NCBI GenBank assembly: GCA_035527835.1
Contig: DATKZS010000155.1
Coordinates: 1-10,720 of the forward strand
Source: DATKZS01 sp035527835 [NCBI: bacterium]
Lineage (GTDB): Bacteria > RBG-13-61-14
DNA: 10,720 nucleotides
Direction: 5' to 3'
Each line of letters opens with the position of its first letter. Positions within the stretch are counted from its first letter, which is position 1. A program made the position numbers and the translations under genes. The notes beneath the pieces are model-generated. The model saw only the letters and a program-made list of their open reading frames with translations, did no database searches and was not told where the DNA came from. Below, one piece after another: positions 1 through 6,269 of this stretch.

Positions 1-81
1 ACCTGCGGTCCTCTGCCCGTGTGGTCGCCGGAAGCGCACAAGGACTATATCATTGACGACGAGGATGACGACCGGAAATAA
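1..81 (+). CDS. 3' end of an unidentified upstream gene (partial)
   Basis: An open frame runs from the window edge to TAA at 79-81 and gives 26 residues ending in a strongly acidic tail (IIDDEDDDRK). Codon choice is GC-rich at third positions like the genes downstream, which supports real coding. The fragment is too short to place in a family. Apr or other sulfate-reduction genes often sit upstream of qmoABC, so such a gene is possible here, but the residues do not match any AprA or AprB C-terminus I can recall. A hairpin repeat starts four bases after the stop. Confidence 0.6.
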   Translation, partial: TCGPLPVWSPEAHKDYIIDDEDDDRK

Positions 82-85
82 TGAT

Positions 86-166
86 TGGTAGGCCCGACAC
101 TCTTGTCGGGCGGCCTTAATGAGGGGCGCGCGGGACAAGAGTTTCCCGCCCACCTATTGAAGGGCC
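86..166. repeat. Dispersed double-hairpin repeat, copy 1
   Basis: The first 26 bases (86-111) are identical to 1101-1126. They hold a perfect 8-bp stem, GCCCGACA (92-99) with TGTCGGGC (104-111), and a CTCT loop. A second hairpin, GCGGGACA (130-137) with TTTCCCGC (142-149), has one mismatch and an AGAG loop. The tail CCACCTATTGAAGGGCC resembles the sequence after copy 2. The copy looks partly degraded, with an 18-base spacer between hairpins instead of 3. It lies directly behind a stop codon and could end transcription or protect the mRNA 3' end, but no T-run follows. Its last bases (GAAGGG) lie where the ribosome site of the next gene would be. Confidence 0.8.
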
Positions 167-175
167 GATTTAACA

Positions 176-1009
176 ATGAACGCGGATCAACTTAAGGAGA
201 GAAAGGAAGCGGGCGAGCGCATCCTGGCGGAGGCCCCGCGCTTGGGCGGGGGCGACAAGTTCGTGTTCTCCTGTCACCCCGGGATCTCCTGCTTCAACCA
301 GTGTTGCCGCAACGTGAACATCGTGCTCACGCCGCTGGACATCCTGCGGATGAGCCGGCGTCTCAAGATGACGACCACCGATTTCCTGACGCGCCATACG
401 TTCGTTCCGTTTTCCGAGGACCAGAAGCTGCCGTTCGTTTTCCTGCGCATGAATGATGACGAGGAGCGGACCTGCCCGTTCGTGGGAGAAAAGGGTTGCG
501 GGATTTACGAGGACCGGCCGTGGCCGTGCCGGATGTACCCGGTGGGCGAGGCGTCGCCGGAGGACCCGGCGACCCAGGGCGGCGCGTTTTATTTCCTGAT
601 TCAGGAGGACCACTGCCGCGGCCACGAGGAGAAGAATTCGTGGACCATCGCGGATTGGACCCGGGACCAGGGCGTGCCCGCGTACCGGGAGATGGGCGAG
701 CTGTTCAAGCGCATCCTGCTCCATCCGTATCTGTCGTCGAAGCCGCTGGACCCGGCCCGCATCGAGATGTTTTACATGGCCTGCTATGACCTCGACAAGT
801 TCCGGGAATTCGTGTTCCAGAGCCAATTCCTCACGCGCTTCGTGGTCGAGCCGGAGACCCTGGAATCCATGAGGTCTGACGATCTCGAGCTCATGAAGTT
901 CGCCTTCCGGTGGCTTGGCTTCGCGCTGTTCGGCGAGCTCACCATCAAACTCAACGAGGCGCTGCTCTCCGAGCGGGAGCGGGAGATGCTGAAGCGAAAA
1001 AAATATTAA
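176..1009 (+). CDS. YkgJ-family cysteine-cluster protein (putative Fe-S or Zn binding)
   Basis: A 277-residue soluble protein of the YkgJ/CxxCxxCC family (UPF0153 type). The N-terminal motif has cysteines at 33, 39, 43 and 44 (SCHPGISCFNQCC). A second group follows at 100, 108 and 118 (TCPF...GCGIYEDRPWPCRMYP), with another at 147 next to histidines 146 and 150. Such cysteine sets are expected to bind a metal or Fe-S cluster. The family's biochemical role is not established. There is no signal peptide or membrane segment. The C-terminal half (FYMACYDLDKFREFVF onward) is helical and extends beyond the minimal family domain. The ATG at 176 has only a weak GAAGGG upstream, 11 bases away. The gene points the same way as qmoABC but is separated from it by a repeat element, so it may be an assembly or accessory factor by position only. 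Confidence 0.85.
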   Translation: MNADQLKERKEAGERILAEAPRLGGGDKFVFSCHPGISCFNQCCRNVNIVLTPLDILRMSRRLKMTTTDFLTRHTFVPFSEDQKLPFVFLRMNDDEERTCPFVGEKGCGIYEDRPWPCRMYPVGEASPEDPATQGGAFYFLIQEDHCRGHEEKNSWTIADWTRDQGVPAYREMGELFKRILLHPYLSSKPLDPARIEMFYMACYDLDKFREFVFQSQFLTRFVVEPETLESMRSDDLELMKFAFRWLGFALFGELTIKLNEALLSEREREMLKRKKY

Positions 1010-1026
1010 GTCCAACAAGCAGAGAA

Positions 1027-1258
1027 TTTTTTGACGGGATTAACAGGATTACTAATGAGGCCGCTAAATAGATGACGCCTATGCCGCGTAGTATCGCGGA
1101 TGGTAGGCCCGACACTCTTGTCGGGCGCGGCGGAACAAGAGTGTTCCGCCTACCATTGGAATGGCCATGTCATCTATTTAGTGATCCGAGTAATAACCGG
1201 ATTAACCGGATTCAAAAACAATTTTTATCCTGAAAATCCTGTTAATCCCGTCAAAAAA
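1027..1258. repeat. 232-bp nested inverted-repeat element upstream of qmoA
   Basis: Three pairs of complementary blocks are nested about one centre. The outer arms 1027-1050 and 1235-1258 are perfect 24-bp inverted repeats (TTTTTTGACGGGATTAACAG at the left outer end). The middle arms are CTAAATAGATGAC (1064-1076) and its exact complement (1169-1181). The inner pair (1101-1126 and 1130-1155) is the double-hairpin repeat. The right half also holds a tandem AACCGGATT (about 1195-1212). The element fills almost the whole gap between the YkgJ gene and qmoA. No ORF is present, so it is a non-autonomous, miniature-element-like structure. Any qmoA promoter must lie in it or in the 47 bases after it. 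Confidence 0.85.
1101..1155. repeat. Dispersed double-hairpin repeat, copy 2 (intact)
   Basis: Two perfect hairpins lie head to head. GCCCGACA (1107-1114) pairs with TGTCGGGC (1119-1126) around loop CTCT, and GCGGAACA (1130-1137) pairs with TGTTCCGC (1142-1149) around loop AGAG. TGGTAGGC and GCCTACCA close the unit at its ends. The two halves match each other as inverted copies except at three base pairs, each changed on both sides of its stem. The first 26 bases equal copy 1 (86-111). It forms the centre of the larger nested element. Confidence 0.9.
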
Positions 1259-1305
1259 ATCATTCACACCTGAGAGCAAAATCAAAGCAAGAAATGGAGT
1301 ATGTG

Positions 1306-2556
1306 ATGACTTCGGAACCGAAAAAAATTCTGGTGGTGGGCGGCGGGATCAGCGGGATCACGGCCGCGCTGGAGGCGGCGGAGGTCGGCCACGAGGTGGT
1401 GCTGGTGGAGCGCGAGCCGTACCTGGGCGGGCGCGTGGTGCGGATGTACCAGTACTTCCCCAAGCTCTGCCCTCCGACCTGCGGGTTGGAGATCAACTAC
1501 AAGCGGCTGCGCAACAACCCGCGCGTCCAGGTCCTCACCATGGCGGAAGTTACGGGCGTATCCGGCTCGGCCGGGGACTTCGAGGTCAAGATCAAGGTGC
1601 GGCCGCGTTACGTCACCGGCAAACAGCCGGTCTCGCAGGCCCACCTCGACGCGGTGAAGTCCGAGGTCACCTGCGACTTCGACCTCGGCCTGTCCTCGAT
1701 AAAGGCCCTGGCCCTGCCGCACGGCATGGCGTATCCGTACCTGCACGTGCTGGACAAGGACGCGCTCACCGGCGGCGAGCTCGAGGCCCTGAAACAGGCG
1801 GAGCCCAAGGGCGCCATTGACCTCGACCAGAAGGAGGAGGAGCTGACGCTCAAGGTCGGGGCCATTGTCATGGCCACCGGCTGGAAGCCGTTCGACGCGA
1901 AGAACATGCCGGACCTGGGCTTCGGGAAAATCAAGGACGTGATTAACAACGTGCAGATGGAGCGCTACTGCGCGCCCAACGGCCCGACCGGCGGCAAGGT
2001 GGTGAGGCCGTCATCGAGCGAGGCGCCCCGGACCGTGGCCTTCGTGCAGTGCGTGGGCTCGCGCGACGAGAACCACCTGCCGTACTGCTCGGGCGTGTGC
2101 TGCATGGGGACTCTGAAGCAGGCCCGCTACGTTCGGTCGCGGCTGCCGGAGGCCGAGATCAGCGTGTTCTACATTGACATCCGTCCCATCGGCCGGCTGG
2201 AGAAGTTTTATTACGACTTGCTCGGGGACGACAAGATCAAGTTCATCAAGGGCAAGGTCCCCAAGATCACGGAGGACGGCGGACGGCCGGTGCTGCACGT
2301 GGAGGAGATGCTGAACCAGAAGAAGCTTACGGCGCCGTTCGACCTGGTGGTGCTCGCGACCGGCGTGGTCCCCAGCACCGCCGACGAGAAGCTGCCCGGC
2401 GCGGGCGTTACCTATGACCCCAACGGCTTCGTGGTGGACGACGCCAAGGCGGGGCTGATCGGCGCGGGCTGCGTGAAGAGGCCGCTCGACGTATCGCGCT
2501 CGGTAAAGGACGCGACCGCGGCCGCCTTGAAGGCCATCCAGATCGTGAGGAGGTAG
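1306..2556 (+). CDS. qmoA: QmoA, HdrA-like FAD subunit of the quinone-interacting oxidoreductase
   Basis: This cytoplasmic flavoprotein of the QmoABC complex passes electrons between the membrane quinone pool and adenylylsulfate reductase. Numbering from the chosen start, the FAD Rossmann motif VVGGGISG lies at 10-17 and acidic E35 ends the second strand. LGGR follows at 40-43, then the Qmo/HdrA signature FPKLCPPTCG (51-60) and ATGWKP (190-195). The HdrA-type cluster motif has cysteines at 249, 261, 265 and 266 (CVGSRD...YCSGVCC). A second flavin segment, IGAGCVKRPLDVSRSVKDAT, lies at 385-404. The length of 416 residues fits QmoA. An in-frame ATG exists at 1294, but GGAG at 1296-1299 stands six bases before ATG 1306, so 1306 is preferred. 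The stop is four bases from the qmoB start, and the qmoB ribosome site lies within the qmoA end, which indicates coupled translation. Confidence 0.95.
   Translation: MTSEPKKILVVGGGISGITAALEAAEVGHEVVLVEREPYLGGRVVRMYQYFPKLCPPTCGLEINYKRLRNNPRVQVLTMAEVTGVSGSAGDFEVKIKVRPRYVTGKQPVSQAHLDAVKSEVTCDFDLGLSSIKALALPHGMAYPYLHVLDKDALTGGELEALKQAEPKGAIDLDQKEEELTLKVGAIVMATGWKPFDAKNMPDLGFGKIKDVINNVQMERYCAPNGPTGGKVVRPSSSEAPRTVAFVQCVGSRDENHLPYCSGVCCMGTLKQARYVRSRLPEAEISVFYIDIRPIGRLEKFYYDLLGDDKIKFIKGKVPKITEDGGRPVLHVEEMLNQKKLTAPFDLVVLATGVVPSTADEKLPGAGVTYDPNGFVVDDAKAGLIGAGCVKRPLDVSRSVKDATAAALKAIQIVRR
2547..2553 (+). promoter_or_regulatory. Ribosome binding site for the GTG start of qmoB
   Basis: GAGGAGG lies inside the last codons of qmoA, seven bases before GTG 2561. 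Its strength and spacing decide the non-ATG start and fit translational coupling of qmoA and qmoB. Confidence 0.8.
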
Positions 2557-2560
2557 TGAC

Positions 2561-4801
2561 GTGGAAGACAAGCTGGGAGTATATATCTGCACGGGTTACG
2601 GCATCGCCGAGGCGCTGGACATCGAGGCGTTGAAGAAGGTTGCCGGCGAGGAGATGAAGGCCGAGGTGGTGAAGACGGTGGGCTCGTGCGAGGCCGACGA
2701 CATCGCGTTCATGAAGAAGGACGTGGTTGACGAGCAGTTGACGCGGGTGGTGATTGCGGGCCCCACTTTTCGCTTTTATCCGAGCAACGCCCTGGGCGAG
2801 GGGCTGCTGGCGGACTACGCGAACATCCGGGAGGGCGTGGCCTGGTGCCAGGAGCCGAACCACGAGGATACCCAGATGATGGCGGAGGACTACCTGCGCA
2901 TGGCCATCACCAAGGTGCGCAAGATGTCCGCCACCGACCCGTTCCCGGGCTGCTCCGACATCAACAAGGACGTCCTGGTGGTGGGCGGCGGCGTGGCCGG
3001 GCTCACCGCGGCCCTCGAATGCGCGGACACCGGCTACAAGGTCTATCTCGTCGAGAAGGAGGGCGAGCTGGGAGGATGGGCCGCCAAACTGTATAAGTCC
3101 GTGCCCCACTCATCGCCCTACGAGGAGCTCGAGGACACCGGCGTCGCCCCGCTGATCGAAAAGGTCAAGAAGCACGAAAAGATCGAGGTCATGACCGGGG
3201 CCAGGATCGAGAAGATCGCGGGCGCGCCCGGCCTGTTCGACGTCACGGTCTCGGGCAAGACCTTCAAGGCCGGCGCCATCATCCAGGCCACCGGCTGGAG
3301 GCCGGCCGAGCCCGCGCACCTCGAACACCTGGGCTACAAGAAACTACCCGACGTCATCACCAACGTGCGGATGGAGGAGATGGCCAAGGCCGGGCAGATC
3401 AAGCGGCCCTCCGACGGCTCATTCGCCAACTCCGTGCTCTTTGTCCAGGACGAGGGCTCGGCCGATCAGGACAAGCTCTCCTACAGCTCCTCGATCAACT
3501 CGCTCACCGCGCTCAAGCAGGCCCTCTACGTCCGCGAGAAGAACCCGGAGGCCAAGGCCTACGTGGTCTATGATCATTTCCGCGCGCCCGGCCATAACGA
3601 GCTCTTCTACAAGAAGGCGCAAGCTGACCCGGGCGTGTTCATGACCAAGGGCAAGGTCGTGTCCGTGGAGAGGGCGAACGGCAAGATGAAGGCCAAGGTG
3701 GACGACACTCTGCTCGGCGGCAACATCGAGCTCGGGGTGGACCTGGTGGTGGTCGGCGCGGGCATGGTCCCCAACTCGGCCGACGGCGAGAAGATCAGGA
3801 TCTACAACGACTCCCAGGCCGTGATCGCCAAGGGCGAGGCCGGCGCGCAACTGGAAGACGCCAAGAAGAAGGTCGAGGAGCTGGCGGCCCATGCCGGGAC
3901 CGAGATCTTGAACCTCGACTACCGGCAAGGCCCGGACCTGCCGACGCTCAAGTGGGGCTACCCGGACTCGCATTTCATCTGCTTCCCCTATGAGTCGCGC
4001 CGGACCGGGATTTACGCGGCCGGCTGCATGCGCTCGCCCATGGACATCCAGGGCGCGATGGAGGACGGCGCCGGCGCCGCGCTCAAGGCCATCCAGTGCC
4101 TGGAGATGACGTGCCGGGGCGAGGCCGTGCACCCCCGGGCCGGCGACCAGAGTTATCCGGAGTTTTTTCTCCAGCGTTGCACCCAGTGCAAGCGCTGCAC
4201 CGAGGAGTGCCCGTTCGGGGTGCTCAACGAGGACGTGAAGGGCACGCCGCTGCCGAACCCGACGCGCTGCCGGCGCTGCGGCGTGTGCATGGGCGCATGC
4301 CCCGAGCGGATCGTCTCCTTCAAGGACTACTCCGTGGACATGATCGCCAACGTGATCAAGGCCGTGAACGTGCCCGATGAATTCGACGAGAAGCCCCGGG
4401 TGCTCATCATCGCCTGCGAGAACGACGCCTACCCGGCCATTGACCAGATCGGGGTCAAGGGCGGCCGCTACAGCCCGTTCGTGCGGGTGATCCCGGTACG
4501 CTGCCTGGGCTCGACCAATATCGTGTGGGTCAACGAGGCCCTGTCCAAGGGCTACGACGGCATCCTGCTCATGGGCTGCAAGACCGGCGACGATTACCAG
4601 TGCCACTTCATCAAGGGCTCCGAGATGATGCAGGCCCGGAGCAAGAACGTCCGCGAGAAGCTCCAGCAGATGGCCCTCGAAGACGAGCGGGTCCAGCTCT
4701 TCGAGATGGAGATCACCGACTCCGAAAAAATCATGAACACCATCAACGAGTACATGGAGACCATCGCCAACATCGGCATGAACCCGTTCAAGGGGATGTG
4801 A
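2561..4801 (+). CDS. qmoB: QmoB, HdrA-like flavoprotein fused to ferredoxin and MvhD-like domains
   Basis: The second soluble subunit of QmoABC, 746 residues, usual for the family. Residues 1-130 form an HdrA-type N-terminal domain. The FAD motif VVGGGVAG is at 140-147 with LGGW at 170-173, ATGWRP is at 243-248, and AAGCMRSPMDIQGAMEDGAG at 486-505 is the second flavin segment. Two [4Fe-4S] ferredoxin motifs follow: cysteines 540, 543, 546, 550 and 570, 573, 576, 580. The C-terminal MvhD/FlpD-like region (about 612-690) has cysteines 619, 648, 673 and 681 (RCLG...MGCKTGDDYQCHF), expected to bind a [2Fe-2S] cluster. The four cysteines of the HdrA flavin-domain cluster that QmoA has are here D297, S309, N313 and S314. 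The GTG start has a strong ribosome site. QmoB likely receives electrons from QmoC and contacts AprAB, but that is family knowledge and not visible here. Confidence 0.95.
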   Translation: MEDKLGVYICTGYGIAEALDIEALKKVAGEEMKAEVVKTVGSCEADDIAFMKKDVVDEQLTRVVIAGPTFRFYPSNALGEGLLADYANIREGVAWCQEPNHEDTQMMAEDYLRMAITKVRKMSATDPFPGCSDINKDVLVVGGGVAGLTAALECADTGYKVYLVEKEGELGGWAAKLYKSVPHSSPYEELEDTGVAPLIEKVKKHEKIEVMTGARIEKIAGAPGLFDVTVSGKTFKAGAIIQATGWRPAEPAHLEHLGYKKLPDVITNVRMEEMAKAGQIKRPSDGSFANSVLFVQDEGSADQDKLSYSSSINSLTALKQALYVREKNPEAKAYVVYDHFRAPGHNELFYKKAQADPGVFMTKGKVVSVERANGKMKAKVDDTLLGGNIELGVDLVVVGAGMVPNSADGEKIRIYNDSQAVIAKGEAGAQLEDAKKKVEELAAHAGTEILNLDYRQGPDLPTLKWGYPDSHFICFPYESRRTGIYAAGCMRSPMDIQGAMEDGAGAALKAIQCLEMTCRGEAVHPRAGDQSYPEFFLQRCTQCKRCTEECPFGVLNEDVKGTPLPNPTRCRRCGVCMGACPERIVSFKDYSVDMIANVIKAVNVPDEFDEKPRVLIIACENDAYPAIDQIGVKGGRYSPFVRVIPVRCLGSTNIVWVNEALSKGYDGILLMGCKTGDDYQCHFIKGSEMMQARSKNVREKLQQMALEDERVQLFEMEITDSEKIMNTINEYMETIANIGMNPFKGM

Positions 4802-4802
4802 G

Positions 4803-4914
4803 GAGGGAGATTAAGGCTTGAGGCTTGGGGCTTGAGACTTGAGGGGCAGGACAGCCGGGCCTGGGGACTTCTTCCTCAAGCCTCAAGCCCCACGCCTCAA
4901 GCCCTGCATCCCTC
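4803..4914. repeat. Inverted-repeat element between qmoB and qmoC
   Basis: Arms of 30 bases at 4815-4844 and 4874-4903 are complementary at 28 positions around a 29-base loop. Each arm is built from CTTGAGG/CTTGGGG-type heptads. GAGGGA (4803-4808) and TCCCTC (4909-4914) extend the pairing after short unpaired steps. Such a stem would fold strongly in the mRNA. It nearly fills the 140-base qmoB-qmoC gap, whereas qmoA and qmoB are almost adjacent. There is no T-run, so a full terminator is unlikely. Partial read-through control or mRNA stabilisation is possible. The heptad make-up looks like a dispersed intergenic repeat rather than a qmo-specific signal. Confidence 0.85.
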
Positions 4915-4941
4915 GATTGCAACTTTATAGGAGAACCTGAC

Positions 4942-6174
4942 ATGTCCCAACCAAACCGCGTCAAAATCGAACCCGACCTCGATTTCGTGCAAGACATCAT
5001 CCAAAACGGCGGCGAGAGCCTCAAGAAGTGCTTCCAGTGCGGCACCTGCTCCGTGGTGTGCAACCTCTCCCCCGATGACCATCCCTTCCCGCGCCAGGAG
5101 ATGATCTGGGCCCAGTGGGGACTCAAGGACAAGCTCACGGCCGACCCCCACGTCTGGACCTGCTACCAGTGCTCCGACTGCTCCACCTATTGCCCCCGCG
5201 GGGCCAAGCCCGGAGACGTGCTCGCGGCCGTGCGCCGAAAGGTCATCGAGGGCCTAGCATTCCCCTCATTCATGGGACGCGCCGTGGCCGACCCCCATTA
5301 CTGGGCATGGCTCTTCCTCTTCCCCGCCATGATCCTGCTCGCCATCATCATGATTAACGGCGCCGGCTTCATGACCGAGCACCCCATCGTTTACGGGAAC
5401 ATGATCTCGCACATCCAGATGAACCTGGTCTTCCCCCTCTTCAGCGCCCTCGCCGGCATCGCCTTCCTGGTCGGAATGGACCGGCTGTGGCGAGGGGCCT
5501 CCGGCCAGTCGCTCATCTCCTTCCTGCCTCAGATGGACTACGGCCGCATGTTCACCGCGGCCAGGGACGTGATCACCGGCATCCTCACCCACAAGGACTT
5601 TGACAAGTGCGACACCAACAAGTGGCGCCGCCTGGCCCACCTCCTGGTGTTCTACGCCTTCATCGGACTCCTGGCCACCACCGCGCTCGCCATCGTGGTC
5701 CTGGTCGTTTATGAATACTTGAACAAATTAAGAGGGCTGCCCGGACATAACGAAATGCTGGGCGTTTATCCCATGGAGCCGCTCCATCCCATCAAGTGGC
5801 TCGGAAACGCCTCCGCCGCGGCCCTCATCCTGGGCTCCGGCCTCATGATCTGGAACCGGGCTAAGCTCGCCAAGTCCGGCGACATCACCTCGTCCGCCTT
5901 CGACAACTTCTTCCTCTGGACCATCTTCGGCGTCGGCGTCACCGGGTTCCTCGCCCAGATCTTCCGCTTCCTCGAAATCACCCCCATCATCGCATACGCC
6001 ACCTACTTCGCCCACCTCGTGCTCGTGTTCGCGCTCCTCATCTACTCGCCCTACTCCAAGTTCGCCCACTTCGTCTACCGCACCGTGGCCCTCATCCATA
6101 AGCGCTACGCCGAGCTCGAAGCCGCCGAACAAGCCGCCCCCGAAGCAGAAGCCAAAGAGGCCCAGGCCGCCTGA
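4942..6174 (+). CDS. qmoC: QmoC, HdrC-cytochrome b fusion, membrane subunit of Qmo
   Basis: The membrane anchor of QmoABC, 410 residues, which takes electrons from menaquinol. The N-terminal HdrC-like part has two [4Fe-4S] motifs: cysteines 30, 33, 36, 40 (CFQCGTCSVVC) and 74, 77, 80, 84 (CYQCSDCSTYC). About six hydrophobic segments follow, near residues 122-142, 155-180, 230-258, 286-303, 324-343 and 350-372, resembling HdrE/NarI-type cytochrome b. Histidines 157, 233, 282 and 358 lie in or near them and are candidate haem ligands. The C-terminus is an Ala/Glu-rich tail with no recognised role. AGGAGA at 4929-4934 lies seven bases before the ATG, so the start is well supported. It is the last gene of the operon and is followed by an intrinsic terminator. 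Confidence 0.95.
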   Translation: MSQPNRVKIEPDLDFVQDIIQNGGESLKKCFQCGTCSVVCNLSPDDHPFPRQEMIWAQWGLKDKLTADPHVWTCYQCSDCSTYCPRGAKPGDVLAAVRRKVIEGLAFPSFMGRAVADPHYWAWLFLFPAMILLAIIMINGAGFMTEHPIVYGNMISHIQMNLVFPLFSALAGIAFLVGMDRLWRGASGQSLISFLPQMDYGRMFTAARDVITGILTHKDFDKCDTNKWRRLAHLLVFYAFIGLLATTALAIVVLVVYEYLNKLRGLPGHNEMLGVYPMEPLHPIKWLGNASAAALILGSGLMIWNRAKLAKSGDITSSAFDNFFLWTIFGVGVTGFLAQIFRFLEITPIIAYATYFAHLVLVFALLIYSPYSKFAHFVYRTVALIHKRYAELEAAEQAAPEAEAKEAQAA

Positions 6175-6199
6175 AAACATCAAACCTTGCAGTTTTTAA

Positions 6200-6233
6200 A
6201 AGGCCCCGCGCAGTCCACGGGGCCTTGTTTTTT
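6200..6233 (+). terminator. Intrinsic terminator of the qmoABC operon
   Basis: AAGGCCCCG (6200-6208) pairs perfectly with CGGGGCCTT (6218-6226) around a nine-base loop and is followed by GTTTTTT. It lies 25 bases after the qmoC stop. On the other strand the stem is followed by TTTTAAAAA, so it may also end the convergent ankyrin transcript, whose stop codon is at 6270-6272, though less efficiently. Confidence 0.9.
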
Positions 6234-6269
6234 CTGCCTGGCCAATAAATAGGCGTTTCAGGGTCGGGA

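Noticed and set aside
86-166. Double hairpin copy 1 as a true intrinsic terminator
   Set aside because: The stems are strong, but no T-run follows and the same 26 bases recur at 1101, so it is better called a dispersed repeat.
170-1018. Long minus-strand frame opposite the YkgJ gene (282 codons)
   Set aside because: It mirrors a gene with clear family motifs. The product is rich in Arg, Leu, Glu and His, as expected from antisense of GC-rich codons, and resembles no family.
1031-1058. TTGACG ... TAATGA as the qmoA promoter
   Set aside because: The spacing is acceptable, but the boxes lie in an arm of a dispersed repeat about 250 bases from the start, and the -10 match is poor. Mentioned only as a possibility.
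3419-4606. Long minus-strand frame inside qmoB (395 codons)
   Set aside because: It is an antisense shadow of qmoB: His, Ala, Val, Gly and Leu rich composition without domains. QmoB motifs are complete on the plus strand.
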